Assembly (NCBI GenBank): GCA_902490005.1
Contig: CABUCM010000062.1
Location: 1 to 9,632, forward strand
Length of the DNA stretch: 9,632 nt
Source: an uncultured Ruminiclostridium sp.
GTDB lineage: Bacteria; Bacillota; Clostridia; Oscillospirales; Acutalibacteraceae
Direction of reading: 5' to 3'
The position numbers were made by a program, and so were the translations under genes. The notes beneath the pieces were generated by a model, which saw nothing but the letters and a program-made list of their open reading frames with translations, did no database searches and was not told where the DNA came from. Shown here in pieces: positions 1-6,421 of this stretch (positions are counted from its first letter, which is position 1; each line of letters starts with the position of its first letter).

Positions 1-282
1 TGTAAGGCCCAGGCTGTGCCAGCCTGTAGTTATGGTATAATAACCTCACGCCATAGACGGCGGCAAAGCCGCCGATGGCTGAGAGAACATTTGACCATGA
101 ACGAAAAACGGCAAGCGTTTTTCATGTAAGGCCCAGGCTGTGCCAGCCTGTAGTTATGGTATAATAACCTCACGCCATAAGCGGTGGCAAAGCCGCCGAT
201 GGCTGAGAGAACATTTGACCATGTACGAAAAACGACAAGCGTTTTTCATGTAAGGCGCGGGTTGTGCCAGCCTGTGGTTATG
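1..282. repeat. Tandem array of 124-bp hairpin-rich units
   Basis: Two full units (1-124 and 125-248) differ at only five positions. A third starts at 249 and decays by about 282. The array probably continues past the left edge. Each unit has three inverted repeats: CAGGCTG/CAGCCTG with a 3-nt loop (10-26), GCCAT-CGGCGGC/GCCGCCG-ATGGC with an AAA loop (50-79), and GAAAAACG/CGTTTTTC (103-123). A TATAAT lies at 36-41 and 160-165, but no matching -35 is seen. Minus-strand reading frames through the array are short, have no ribosome site and start inside a terminator, so I do not call a gene. It may be a dispersed intergenic repeat; its family is not recognised. Confidence 0.9.
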
Positions 283-309
283 ATTATAAAACTGAAAAAA
301 GGCCGAGGG

Positions 310-330
310 CCGCCGCTGAAATAGTGGCGG
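310..330. other. Hairpin between the repeat array and the terminator
   Basis: CCGCCGCT (310-317) pairs with AGTGGCGG (323-330) across the loop GAAAT, with one G-U pair if transcribed from the plus strand. It is followed by a self-complementary GCGCCGGCGC at 334-343. On the minus strand a short GGCC-CTC-GGCC stem followed by six T residues lies just beyond it and could be a secondary terminator. There is no gene in this stretch. Confidence 0.5.
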
Positions 331-348
331 AAAGCGCCGGCGCAAGCG

Positions 349-380
349 TAAAAAAGCCTCAAGCCGGCAGGCTTGAGGCT
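349..380 (-). terminator. Intrinsic terminator of the small membrane protein gene
   Basis: AGCCTCAAGCC (355-365) and GGCTTGAGGCT (370-380) form a perfect 11-bp stem with a 4-nt loop. On the minus strand the stem is followed directly by a run of T residues (plus-strand A run 350-354). It lies about 110 bp downstream of the gene at 492-860, the only minus-strand gene that could use it. Confidence 0.85.
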
Positions 381-491
381 GGGCTTTGACGCTGGTTTTT
401 ACCCGGCAGGGAATCATTTTCCGGCTGGAAAAGCTTTGAAGCGGAGATGTCTTTTTTATGATTTCGAGATGGCGGTCTTTAAAATAACCGG

Positions 492-860
492 TTACGCCTT
501 GGTTCGGAAAAGATTGAAAACAAAACCCGTCAGGAAAAGGGTTACGCAGAATACGGTGGCCAAGGACGGGACCCTGTAATAGAAAAATTCCACACCGAAG
601 GCAACGAGAGCAAGGGCTGCTTTCACCGCCTCCACCGGGATTCTAAAATTGTGAGATAGTCCCTGGGACCACAATAGGGATAGCCCGGCGGCAACCGCAA
701 GAATGGCAACCAAGGCGATGCCGGCCCACACCCACGTGAGCGTGTAAGTAGTGGCGCTGAGGTAAGAAAAATAACGTTGCGCAGGCGTTTGCAGGAACAG
801 CAGAAGGACGGCAATGGCGCTGCTGATGAGATAGCCGGTTTTACGACAGGTTCTTTCCAT
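492..860 (-). CDS. Small four-helix membrane protein, unknown function
   Basis: This 122-residue protein matches no family I can name. Hydrophobic stretches at about residues 9-25, 41-64, 79-95 and 99-117 suggest four membrane helices, with a basic N-terminus (MERTCRKTGY) and a basic C-terminus (LFRTKA). An in-frame ATG lies 11 codons upstream at 893, but I chose the start at 860 because AGGAGG sits 7 nt before it. The gene is monocistronic: it has its own promoter (919-947) and terminator (349-380), and the hsp20 terminator isolates it from the gene upstream. It is compact and hydrophobic with no obvious catalytic motif; a small-molecule or stress-related membrane role would be a guess. That it is a real gene is fairly sure; its function is unknown. 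Confidence 0.75.
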   Translation of the reverse strand: MERTCRKTGYLISSAIAVLLLFLQTPAQRYFSYLSATTYTLTWVWAGIALVAILAVAAGLSLLWSQGLSHNFRIPVEAVKAALALVAFGVEFFYYRVPSLATVFCVTLFLTGFVFNLFRTKA

Positions 861-918
861 GAGAATCCCTCCTGATTGCCTGTGCTCTTTCATAAAAACA
901 CAAGCGGAATATATGATT

Positions 919-947
919 ATTCTAGCAGAGAAAGCGGGTTTTGTAAA
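919..947 (-). promoter_or_regulatory. Sigma-A type promoter of the small membrane protein gene
   Basis: Read on the minus strand, TTTACA (942-947) and TAGAAT (919-924) are separated by exactly 17 nt. Transcription would begin near 912, about 50 nt before the start codon at 860. Both hexamers match the consensus at five of six positions. Confidence 0.75.
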
Positions 948-966
948 TTGGCTTTTCTCTTTTAAA

Positions 967-999
967 GCAAAAAGAGCTCCCTGGAATTTCCAGGGAGCT
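967..999 (-). terminator. Intrinsic terminator of hsp20
   Basis: AGCTCCCTGGAA (975-986) and TTCCAGGGAGCT (988-999) are perfectly complementary, giving a stem of at least 10 bp with a small loop. On the minus strand it is followed by CTTTTTG and further T residues. It lies 25 bp after the hsp20 stop codon. Confidence 0.9.
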
Positions 1000-1024
1000 G
1001 AGAGAAGGAAAAAGGGATAGGAAC

Positions 1025-1450
1025 TTACTTGATTTCGATTTTAGTAGGGGCGGGCACTACTTCCACCTGCTTGGGAAGCTCCACGGTCAGCACGCCGTTT
1101 TCATAGGCGGCGTGGATTTTGCCGTGGTCGATGTCGGTTACGTCAAAGCTTCTGGAAAAAGAACCGTACTTTCTTTCCCTGCGAATAAACTTGCCGTCCT
1201 TTTTTTCCTCGGATTCCTCTTTGTGCTGTGCGGAAACAATCAAGGTGTTGCCGTCGACGCGGATGTCAATATCCTCTTTTTGGAAACCGGGCAGTTCAGC
1301 CTCCAGAACAAACTTATCGCCCTTATCCAGCACGTCGGTGCGGAAGGAGGATACGTCTGCCGAAAGGTCGCCCCAAAGGTTTTTCTCCAGATTATCCAGA
1401 TAGTGGAACAGATTGCCTTCTCTGCGGTCAAAGGGCATTAGATCAAACAT
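1025..1450 (-). CDS. hsp20: Small heat-shock protein, Hsp20/alpha-crystallin family
   Basis: An ATP-independent cytoplasmic chaperone that holds unfolding proteins for refolding by DnaK or GroEL; this role comes from the family. The 141 residues are a normal length. The alpha-crystallin domain spans about residues 36-128, with ELPGF at 52-56 and the family signature AAYENGVLTVELPK at 114-127. A C-terminal IEI (138-140) matches the I-x-I motif used for oligomer assembly. A short N-terminal arm (1-35) begins MFDLMPFDRR. The ATG is supported by GGAGGA 6 nt upstream. The gene is divergent from dinB across a 178-bp spacer that contains a CIRCE operator, but its own likely -10 box lies about 57 bp from that operator, so direct HrcA control of hsp20 is uncertain. 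Confidence 0.97.
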   Translation of the reverse strand: MFDLMPFDRREGNLFHYLDNLEKNLWGDLSADVSSFRTDVLDKGDKFVLEAELPGFQKEDIDIRVDGNTLIVSAQHKEESEEKKDGKFIRRERKYGSFSRSFDVTDIDHGKIHAAYENGVLTVELPKQVEVVPAPTKIEIK

Positions 1451-1515
1451 ATTGATTCCTCCATTCTTAACATGTTAATTTGATCTATGTTCACAGGATC
1501 TTTTCGTTCCTGATG

Positions 1516-1521
1516 ATTATA
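1516..1521 (-). promoter_or_regulatory. Probable -10 box of hsp20
   Basis: The minus strand carries a perfect TATAAT here (plus-strand ATTATA), about 65 bp before the hsp20 ATG. The region 17-18 bp upstream is T-rich with no good TTGACA match, so the -35 is weak or replaced by activator contact. Transcription would start near 1509. Confidence 0.45.
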
Positions 1522-1567
1522 GTATAGCCGGGGATTATGAAAAAATTTCGTAAAAATTATGTACAGT

Positions 1568-1595
1568 TTGTAAATAATTAGCACTCTTATATATA
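1568..1595 (+). promoter_or_regulatory. Candidate dinB promoter overlapping CIRCE
   Basis: TTGTAA (1568-1573) and TATATA (1590-1595) are 16 nt apart. The -10 lies in the central spacer of the CIRCE palindrome, so a bound repressor would block it. Transcription would start near 1602, roughly 27 nt before the dinB start codon. TATAGA at 1592-1597 with an 18-nt spacer is an alternative -10. Confidence 0.5.
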
Positions 1596-1604
1596 GAGTG
1601 CTAA
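1578..1604. promoter_or_regulatory. CIRCE operator (HrcA binding site)
   Basis: TTAGCACTC (1578-1586), a 9-nt spacer, then GAGTGCTAA (1596-1604): a perfect copy of the CIRCE inverted repeat with the standard spacing. In Gram-positive bacteria HrcA binds CIRCE to repress groESL and dnaK operons until heat or misfolded protein titrates GroEL. Here it lies between hsp20 and dinB, 24 bp before the dinB start codon and 127 bp before the hsp20 ATG. The close side faces dinB. Confidence 0.93.
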
Positions 1605-1613
1605 AATATTAAA

Positions 1614-1620
1614 AAGGAGG
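1614..1620 (+). promoter_or_regulatory. Ribosome binding site fixing the TTG start of dinB
   Basis: AAGGAGG lies 8 nt before TTG at 1629. The in-frame GTG at 1620 is followed at once by a TAG stop, and no ATG is nearby, so TTG is the start. Confidence 0.85.
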
Positions 1621-1628
1621 TGTAGGCG

Positions 1629-2861
1629 TTGGACCGTACTATTTTGCACTGCGACTGCAACGGCTTTTACGCGTCGGTGGAATGCGTGCTTCACCCGGAG
1701 TTCCGAAAGGTTCCCATGGCGGTATGCGGCGACCCGGAAAGCCGCCGGGGGATTATTCTGGCGAAAAATGAGCTTGCCAAGAAATACGGTGTCAAAACGG
1801 CGGAAACCATCTGGCAGGCCAAGCGGAAGTGCCCTGAATTGGTACTGGCGCCCGCCCACCACGACCAATACGCCCTGTTTTCCAAAAGGATTAACGCCAT
1901 TTATCAAAGATACACCGACTTGGTGGAGCCCTTCAGCATTGACGAGTCATGGCTGGATGTGACGGGCAGCCGGGAACTGTTTGGAGACGGCAAAAAAATT
2001 GCCGACGAGCTGAGAAGGCTGGTAAGGGAAGAAACCGGCGTCACCATTTCCGTGGGAGTAAGCTTTAACAAGGTGTTTGCCAAGCTGGGCAGCGATTATA
2101 AAAAGCCGGACGCGACCACGCTGATTTCCCGGGAAAACTTCCGAGAGCTTCTTTGGCCCCTGCCGGTGGACCGGATGATTTTTGTGGGGGATTCCTCCAA
2201 AGCGGTTCTGGAAAAGCTGCGGATACGGACCATTGGGGACTTGGCGGGGATGGACCGGGCCTTTCTGGAGAAAAAGCTGGGCAAGCAGGGCGGTACGCTG
2301 TATTGTTACGCCAACGGCTTAGATGAAAGCCCGGTGCGCTCCATCTATGAGGAGCGGGAGGTAAAATCCATCGGCAACAGCATCACCTTTAAACGGAACC
2401 TGGTTGGCCTGGAGGATATCCGCTTAGGGGTGCGGGCCATTTCAGACCAGGTGGCGTCCCGCCTGCGGCGGCACCAGGTGAAATGCACGACAGTTCAGGT
2501 GGTAATCAAGGACCCTGATTTCCGCGTTATTTCACGGCAGCGGTCCTTGAAAAAGCCAACCCACCTGGCGCAGGACCTGTATGACTGCGCCTTAGCTATT
2601 ATTCAGGACAGCTGGAAAGCCGACGCCCCCATTCGGATGCTGTCCATTACCGGGGCCAGCCTGGTGGGGGATGGCGAGGACACGGCCCACGAGCAGCTAT
2701 CCTTGTTCGACCCGCCGGGGCGGCGTGAGGAAAATCAGAAGCAGGAGAACCTGGAGACGGCCCTGGATAAAATCCGGGAAAAATTCGGCAGGGAATCCGT
2801 GTCCTTCGGGTCGGTAATCCACAACGACCTGGGGATCCGGGACCACAAAAAAGAGCTGTGA
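1629..2861 (+). CDS. dinB: Y-family translesion DNA polymerase (DNA polymerase IV type)
   Basis: An error-prone polymerase that copies past damaged bases, acting with the sliding clamp. The 410 residues cover the whole family fold. The palm opens with HCDCNGFYASVE (7-18), giving metal ligand Asp9 and a Phe13/Tyr14 steric-gate region. SIDESWLDVTGS (103-114) supplies catalytic Asp105 and Glu106. The thumb's helix-hairpin-helix region is near 180-215, and the little-finger domain runs about 240-345. QLSLF (356-360) is a consensus beta-clamp binding motif. The TTG start is fixed by AAGGAGG. Unusual context: a CIRCE operator overlaps the likely promoter, and no LexA-type GAAC-N4-GTTC box is visible in the spacer. 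A two-way terminator follows the stop. DinB rather than UmuC is favoured by length and motifs, though clostridial DinB paralogues vary. Confidence 0.95.
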   Translation: MDRTILHCDCNGFYASVECVLHPEFRKVPMAVCGDPESRRGIILAKNELAKKYGVKTAETIWQAKRKCPELVLAPAHHDQYALFSKRINAIYQRYTDLVEPFSIDESWLDVTGSRELFGDGKKIADELRRLVREETGVTISVGVSFNKVFAKLGSDYKKPDATTLISRENFRELLWPLPVDRMIFVGDSSKAVLEKLRIRTIGDLAGMDRAFLEKKLGKQGGTLYCYANGLDESPVRSIYEEREVKSIGNSITFKRNLVGLEDIRLGVRAISDQVASRLRRHQVKCTTVQVVIKDPDFRVISRQRSLKKPTHLAQDLYDCALAIIQDSWKADAPIRMLSITGASLVGDGEDTAHEQLSLFDPPGRREENQKQENLETALDKIREKFGRESVSFGSVIHNDLGIRDHKKEL

Positions 2862-2866
2862 TTTTA

Positions 2867-2920
2867 ACAGAAAAAGGGACGGAAGCAATCTTCAGCTTCC
2901 GTCCCTTTTTCTGTTGTTTT
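2867..2920. terminator. Two-way intrinsic terminator between dinB and the flavoprotein gene
   Basis: A perfect 20-bp stem (2867-2886 with 2895-2914) surrounds an 8-nt loop. The stem ends in A5/T5, and on the plus strand it is followed by TGTTTTTGG. It lies between two convergent genes, 5 bp after the dinB stop and 19 bp after the flavoprotein stop, and can serve both. Confidence 0.92.
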
Positions 2921-2933
2921 TGGCTAATGTTGT

Positions 2934-3491
2934 TTATTTCAGCGCCGCGCCCAGAGCGTTGGCAACGTCCAGCGCCGGGTTGCCCTGGATGTCTCCCACA
3001 GCCGCCACGCCTTTGGCAAACACACAGCCCAGGTCCTTCCATTTCAGATGCTTGACCAGGGATTGGTAATAGTGGATAATCGGCTCGAAGTTGTCGTCCT
3101 CGTCGCCCTCCGCCGCCATCAGCAGGGCGCATTCCTTAGGCGGGACCATATAATCCGAATAGCCCTCGGCTACCGCGAAAAGCCGGTCAAGAGCGCATTT
3201 CAGCTGGCCGCTGATGGTCCAAAAGTACATAGGTGAAGCGAAAACTACCACATCCGCCTCCAGATAGGCGGGGTAAATCTGATCCATATCGTCCTTCTGG
3301 ACGCAGGGGCTTTCCATATCCTTGCCGCCCCGGTAACAGCCGAGACAGGGGTGGATGTCCATTTTAAAGAGATCAAACCGGGAAACCTGATGGCCGGCTT
3401 CTCCGGCGCCCTTAACAAACTGGTCAATCAAGGCGGCGGTGTTGCCCTTTGGCCTGGGGGAGCCGTTCAGCACTACAATTTTTTTGCTCAT
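2934..3491 (-). CDS. Flavodoxin-fold FMN-dependent oxidoreductase (NADPH-dependent FMN reductase family)
   Basis: A cytoplasmic flavoprotein of the NAD(P)H-dependent FMN reductase / iron-sulfur flavoprotein superfamily; its substrate cannot be read from sequence. The 185 residues open with a beta strand and the FMN phosphate loop NGSPRPKGNT (9-18). SPMYFWTISGQLKCALDR (86-103) is the second flavin-binding signature. Cysteines 49, 52 and 63 lie where iron-sulfur flavoproteins carry C-x2-C-x2-C plus a fourth Cys, but residue 55 is Gly, so a 4Fe-4S cluster is unlikely. An acidic stretch EGDEDDNFEP (128-137) precedes an amphipathic helix. AAGGAGG 6 nt upstream fixes the ATG at 3491; an in-frame ATG at 3521 has no such site. 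It stands alone between a shared terminator and a divergent XRE regulator, which may or may not control it. Confidence 0.9.
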   Translation of the reverse strand: MSKKIVVLNGSPRPKGNTAALIDQFVKGAGEAGHQVSRFDLFKMDIHPCLGCYRGGKDMESPCVQKDDMDQIYPAYLEADVVVFASPMYFWTISGQLKCALDRLFAVAEGYSDYMVPPKECALLMAAEGDEDDNFEPIIHYYQSLVKHLKWKDLGCVFAKGVAAVGDIQGNPALDVANALGAALK

Positions 3492-3549
3492 AAAAACCCT
3501 CCTTATCTCAATAAAGCGCAATCAGAAGAAATTACCAATACTATCTATC

Positions 3550-3577
3550 ATTGTAGTTGGAATCGAAGAAAAATCAA
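3550..3577 (-). promoter_or_regulatory. Candidate promoter of the flavoprotein gene
   Basis: On the minus strand TTGATT (3572-3577) and TACAAT (3550-3555) are 16 nt apart. The -10 matches at five positions and the -35 at four. Transcription would start near 3543, about 52 nt before the ATG. Confidence 0.45.
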
Positions 3578-3707
3578 GGGGAGAAAATAGAGCAAAAACG
3601 TTTTGAGACGAATACAAAAGCTTTTTAAAGTTTTACGGAATTTGGGATGTGTTTCGGGCCTCTTTTTGGGATTCTATGATTCGTAGGGTGAGCTTTGCGA
3701 GAATCTG

Positions 3708-3716
3708 TGGTATGAT
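3708..3716 (+). promoter_or_regulatory. Extended -10 promoter of the XRE-membrane regulator
   Basis: TGGTATGAT fits the extended -10 pattern TGnTATAAT at eight of its nine positions. No good -35 is seen 16-18 bp upstream, which is usual for extended -10 promoters. It lies 27 nt before the start codon at 3744. A GATTCT/AGAATC inverted repeat just upstream (about 3671-3705) could be an autoregulatory site, but this is weak. Confidence 0.45.
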
Positions 3717-3743
3717 GAAAAAGCGAAATAAGGAGGAGATGGC

Positions 3744-4604
3744 ATGGACGCGAAAAGTACTGGAGTGTTTATTGCTCTGCTTCGCAAAGAGAAGGGATAT
3801 TCCCAAAAAGAGTTGGCGGAAAAGCTGGCGGTCACCGATAAGGCGGTTTCCCGTTGGGAAACCGGAAAGGGGTTTCCGGATGTGTCTCTTTTAAAGCCCT
3901 TAAGCCGGGAACTGGGGGTTTCAGTGGGAGAATTGCTTTCAGGCGAACGGATCTGTCAGGAAGAGTCAGCAGAAAGGACCGACCGCATTATTTTAGATTC
4001 CTTAAGCTATGCCCGCAGAAGGCTATGGGATATACTTAATTTAATCCTGCTGATTTTAGCTGCGGCGCTGCTGCTCTCGCCGCTTTATTTGGCGGGGGAA
4101 TTTCCGCCGTATGCAGTCATCGGCGCGGTATTGTTAGCTGTGGGCCTAGCTTGGCTGATTCTAAGAAAGACAAAAAGCAGAGGCGCTCATTCCCAAAAGG
4201 TTTTGCGCGTTTTTTCCCTGGCGTTTATGGCGGCGGCTTTGATACTGGAGCTATTACCCTATGGGGTGGTTTTACAGTTCCTCGATGGCCCGGGCCGGGT
4301 GTTCCCAAAAACTTTTTCCTATTTTAGTATGACGCCTTTTGGTTACGCTAATTTTTCCCCTCTGATCACAGGGCTTTTGACTGTGTCGGTTTTTGTTTTG
4401 CTGTTGTTGGGGATAATACGAAAAACACCTTCTTCCAGGCTTGGTAACAGCGCGTTTATGTGCAGTGCGATTTTGCTGCTGCTGTCCTTGGTTCCCTTGT
4501 TGTTGTTCGGGTCATCTTTCATGAACGCTGTCAGCTATATGGTTTCTGGGGCCATTCTGCTTTCCGCTTGTTTCCAGGCGGCTGTTAACCGGAAGCTTTC
4601 CTGA
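3744..4604 (+). CDS. XRE-family helix-turn-helix regulator with six membrane helices
   Basis: The 286-residue protein joins a DNA-binding domain to a membrane domain. Residues 5-62 form an XRE/Cro-type helix-turn-helix: GYSQKELAEKLAVTDKAVSR (18-37) spans the two core helices and WETGKGFPD follows. A basic linker with RRRLWDILN (91-99) leads into hydrophobic segments at about 96-116, 122-140, 152-172, 205-225, 236-255 and 261-280, so DNA binding would occur at the inner membrane face. AGGAGG lies 7 nt before the ATG. The gene has its own extended -10 promoter and a following terminator. Proteins with this plan are widespread in Bacillota, but their signals and targets are mostly unknown. The divergent flavoprotein gene and its own promoter are the nearest possible targets. 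Local base composition is more AT-rich than in the glycolytic genes. Confidence 0.9.
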   Translation: MDAKSTGVFIALLRKEKGYSQKELAEKLAVTDKAVSRWETGKGFPDVSLLKPLSRELGVSVGELLSGERICQEESAERTDRIILDSLSYARRRLWDILNLILLILAAALLLSPLYLAGEFPPYAVIGAVLLAVGLAWLILRKTKSRGAHSQKVLRVFSLAFMAAALILELLPYGVVLQFLDGPGRVFPKTFSYFSMTPFGYANFSPLITGLLTVSVFVLLLLGIIRKTPSSRLGNSAFMCSAILLLLSLVPLLLFGSSFMNAVSYMVSGAILLSACFQAAVNRKLS

Positions 4605-4643
4605 AAACGACAGAAAAATTACGGGGCCTTTTTCTGCTGTTTT
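4605..4643 (+). terminator. Probable terminator of the XRE-membrane regulator gene
   Basis: CAGAAAAA (4611-4618) pairs with TTTTTCTG (4629-4636). The flanking AAAAC and GTTTT extend the stem past a short mismatch. It is AU-rich but starts right at the stop codon and ends in a T run. The 4644-4825 stretch beyond it shows no gene, RNA or mobile element that I can support. Confidence 0.65.
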
Positions 4644-4825
4644 AAATACCCGCCGAATTTGTACAGCAACCAGCTCTGGAAAATAGTTTAAATTTTAGGA
4701 AGGGGAACTGTCCGAAAGAAGCAAATTTTGTCGGGGCGGCCTATATTTGATTGGCCTGCATTTGAAGGGATGACACTTTTCGGCCCGGCTGCGGCAGCCT
4801 GCCGACCTCTTACGAAAGCGCAGCA

Positions 4826-4858
4826 AAAAAGCTCCAGGAAAAATTCCTGGAGCTTTTT
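4826..4858. terminator. Two-way intrinsic terminator at the end of the glycolytic cluster
   Basis: A perfect 15-bp stem (4826-4840 with 4844-4858) has a core of GCTCCAGGAA/TTCCTGGAGC and an A/T run on both sides of the hairpin. On the minus strand it lies 25 bp after the gpmI stop and would end the pgk-tpiA-gpmI transcript. It can also stop plus-strand readthrough from the XRE gene. Confidence 0.93.
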
Positions 4859-4883
4859 ATATTCACCGGACTTCTGGAAAAAA

Positions 4884-6398
4884 TTAACCCTGAATAATAG
4901 ATTCCCCGGTCATTTCCTTAGGCTGGGGCACATTCAGAATTTTCAGCATGGTGGGGGCGATGTCCGCCAGGCGGCCGCCCTCTCGCAGTTTGCAGTCGTA
5001 GCCTACCACGCAGAAGGGCACCGGGTTGGTGGTGTGGGCGGTGAAGGGCTCCCCGTCCTCGGCGAGCATCTTATCCGCGTTGCCGTGGTCGGCGGTAATC
5101 AGCAGAACGCCGTCCATTTCCTTAATGGCCGCGGCTACTTTGCCGACACAGGTGTCCACGGCTTCCACCGCGGCTACCGCGGCGTCAAACACGCCGGTGT
5201 GGCCGACCATGTCGCAGTTGGCAAAGTTCAGAATAATAACGTCATATTCGCCGGAGTGAATGCGCTTGACCACCTCGTCGGTGACCAGATAAGCACTCAT
5301 CTCAGGCTGCAAATCGTAGGTGGGCACCTTGGGAGAGGGGATCAAGGCCCGGTCCTCCCCAGGATAGGGTTCCTCCACGCCGCCGTTAAAGAAGAAAGTC
5401 ACATGGGCGTATTTCTCCGTCTCGGCGATCCGGAGCTGCTTCATGCCCAGCTTAGAAATATACTCGCCAAAGGTATTGGTGAGAGATTCGGGCTTGAAAG
5501 CCACCTGGACGTTGGGCATCGTGACGTCGTATTGAGTCATGCATACATAGGTCAGTGGGAAGAAGCCCTTTTTCCGCTCAAAGCCCTTGAAATCCGGGTC
5601 CACAAAGGTGCGGGTGATTTCCCTGGCGCGGTCGGGGCGGAAGTTAAAGAAGACCACGGAATCCCCGGCGCTGATCTGGGCACCGCCGGCGCACACCGTT
5701 GGCAGAACAAATTCGTCGGTGACCTCTTTCCCGTAGCTGTCGGCTACCGCCTGCACCGGGCATTGGGCCTGCTCGCCCTCGCCGTAAACCATGGCGGCAT
5801 AAGCCTTTTCCACACGGTCCCAGCGGTTGTCACGGTCCATGGCGTAATAGCGGCCCATGACGGTGGCGATTTTGCCCACGCCGATTTCCGCCAGCTTGTC
5901 GGCGCATTGCTGCACGTAATCCTTGCCGGAGGAGGGCGGCACGTCGCGGCCATCCAGCAGGGCGTGGATATAGACATCCTTTAACCCGTGGCGCTTGGCC
6001 AGCTCTACCAGGGCGTAAAGGTGAGTGTTATGGCTGTGGACGCCGCCGTCGGACAGCAGGCCGATGAGATGCAGGGCCTTGCCGTTTTCCAAAGCGTTGT
6101 TGACGGCGTTCAAAAAAGCCTGGTTTTCAAAGAAATCCCCATCCTGAATGGACTTGGTGATCCGGGTCAGTTCCTGATAAACCACCCGGCCCGCGCCGAT
6201 GTTGGTGTGGCCCACCTCAGAGTTTCCCATCTGGCCGTCGGGCAGGCCCACGTTCATGCCGGAAGCGCCGATCTGGGTCAGGGGATTTTCAGAAAAAAGT
6301 TTGTCCAGGTTGGGAGTGTTGGCGGCCTTGATGGCGTTGCCCTCGGCGGGCGCAAAGCCGAAGCCGTCCATAATCATAAGCATCAAAGGTTTTTTCAT
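4884..6398 (-). CDS. gpmI: 2,3-bisphosphoglycerate-independent phosphoglycerate mutase
   Basis: Interconverts 3- and 2-phosphoglycerate in lower glycolysis in the cytoplasm, using two Mn2+ ions and a phosphoserine intermediate. The 504 residues match the family's usual 505-515. All expected ligands can be placed: Asp11 in MIMDGFG, nucleophile Ser60 in GNSEVGHTN (59-67), Asp396 and His400 in CDMVGH, Asp437 and His438 in TADHGN, and His455. Substrate residues include His121, Asp150-Arg151, Arg183, NFRPDR (252-257) and Lys329. The frame stays open 38 codons upstream, but ATG at 6398 begins the canonical MKKPLMLMIMDG and has AAGGAG 9 nt before it. It is last in the pgk-tpiA-gpmI cluster, separated from tpiA by a 126-bp structured spacer and followed by a strong terminator. 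Confidence 0.98.
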   Translation of the reverse strand: MKKPLMLMIMDGFGFAPAEGNAIKAANTPNLDKLFSENPLTQIGASGMNVGLPDGQMGNSEVGHTNIGAGRVVYQELTRITKSIQDGDFFENQAFLNAVNNALENGKALHLIGLLSDGGVHSHNTHLYALVELAKRHGLKDVYIHALLDGRDVPPSSGKDYVQQCADKLAEIGVGKIATVMGRYYAMDRDNRWDRVEKAYAAMVYGEGEQAQCPVQAVADSYGKEVTDEFVLPTVCAGGAQISAGDSVVFFNFRPDRAREITRTFVDPDFKGFERKKGFFPLTYVCMTQYDVTMPNVQVAFKPESLTNTFGEYISKLGMKQLRIAETEKYAHVTFFFNGGVEEPYPGEDRALIPSPKVPTYDLQPEMSAYLVTDEVVKRIHSGEYDVIILNFANCDMVGHTGVFDAAVAAVEAVDTCVGKVAAAIKEMDGVLLITADHGNADKMLAEDGEPFTAHTTNPVPFCVVGYDCKLREGGRLADIAPTMLKILNVPQPKEMTGESIIQG

Positions 6399-6421
6399 TG
6401 GTTTGTGTCTCCTTTTCGTCA

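Noticed and set aside
36..41. TATAAT in each repeat unit as a promoter
   Set aside because: No -35 hexamer lies 16-18 bp upstream; that position is occupied by the CAGGCTG/CAGCCTG hairpin. TTGACC at 91-96 is far too distant from the next TATAAT.
154..417. A minus-strand open frame through the repeat array
   Set aside because: It begins at the terminator hairpin, has no ribosome site, and its sequence is made up of the repeat itself.
1475..1495. A CtsR-like direct heptad repeat upstream of hsp20 (TTTGATC then GTTCACA)
   Set aside because: The first heptad matches TTTGACC at six of seven positions, but the second matches at only four and the central T of the spacer is wrong, so it is below what I would call a CtsR site.
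4644..4825. Possible mobile-element remnant in the XRE-gpmI spacer (GGGGAACTGTCC and repeated AAATTTT)
   Set aside because: There are no paired terminal repeats, no target duplication and no transposase fragment. The short motifs are well within chance.
4728..5984. A long plus-strand open frame of 418 codons opposite gpmI
   Set aside because: It is the antisense shadow of gpmI, whose full catalytic residue set is on the minus strand. The plus frame has no ribosome site and is His/Gly/Val-rich, as expected for a GC-biased complement.
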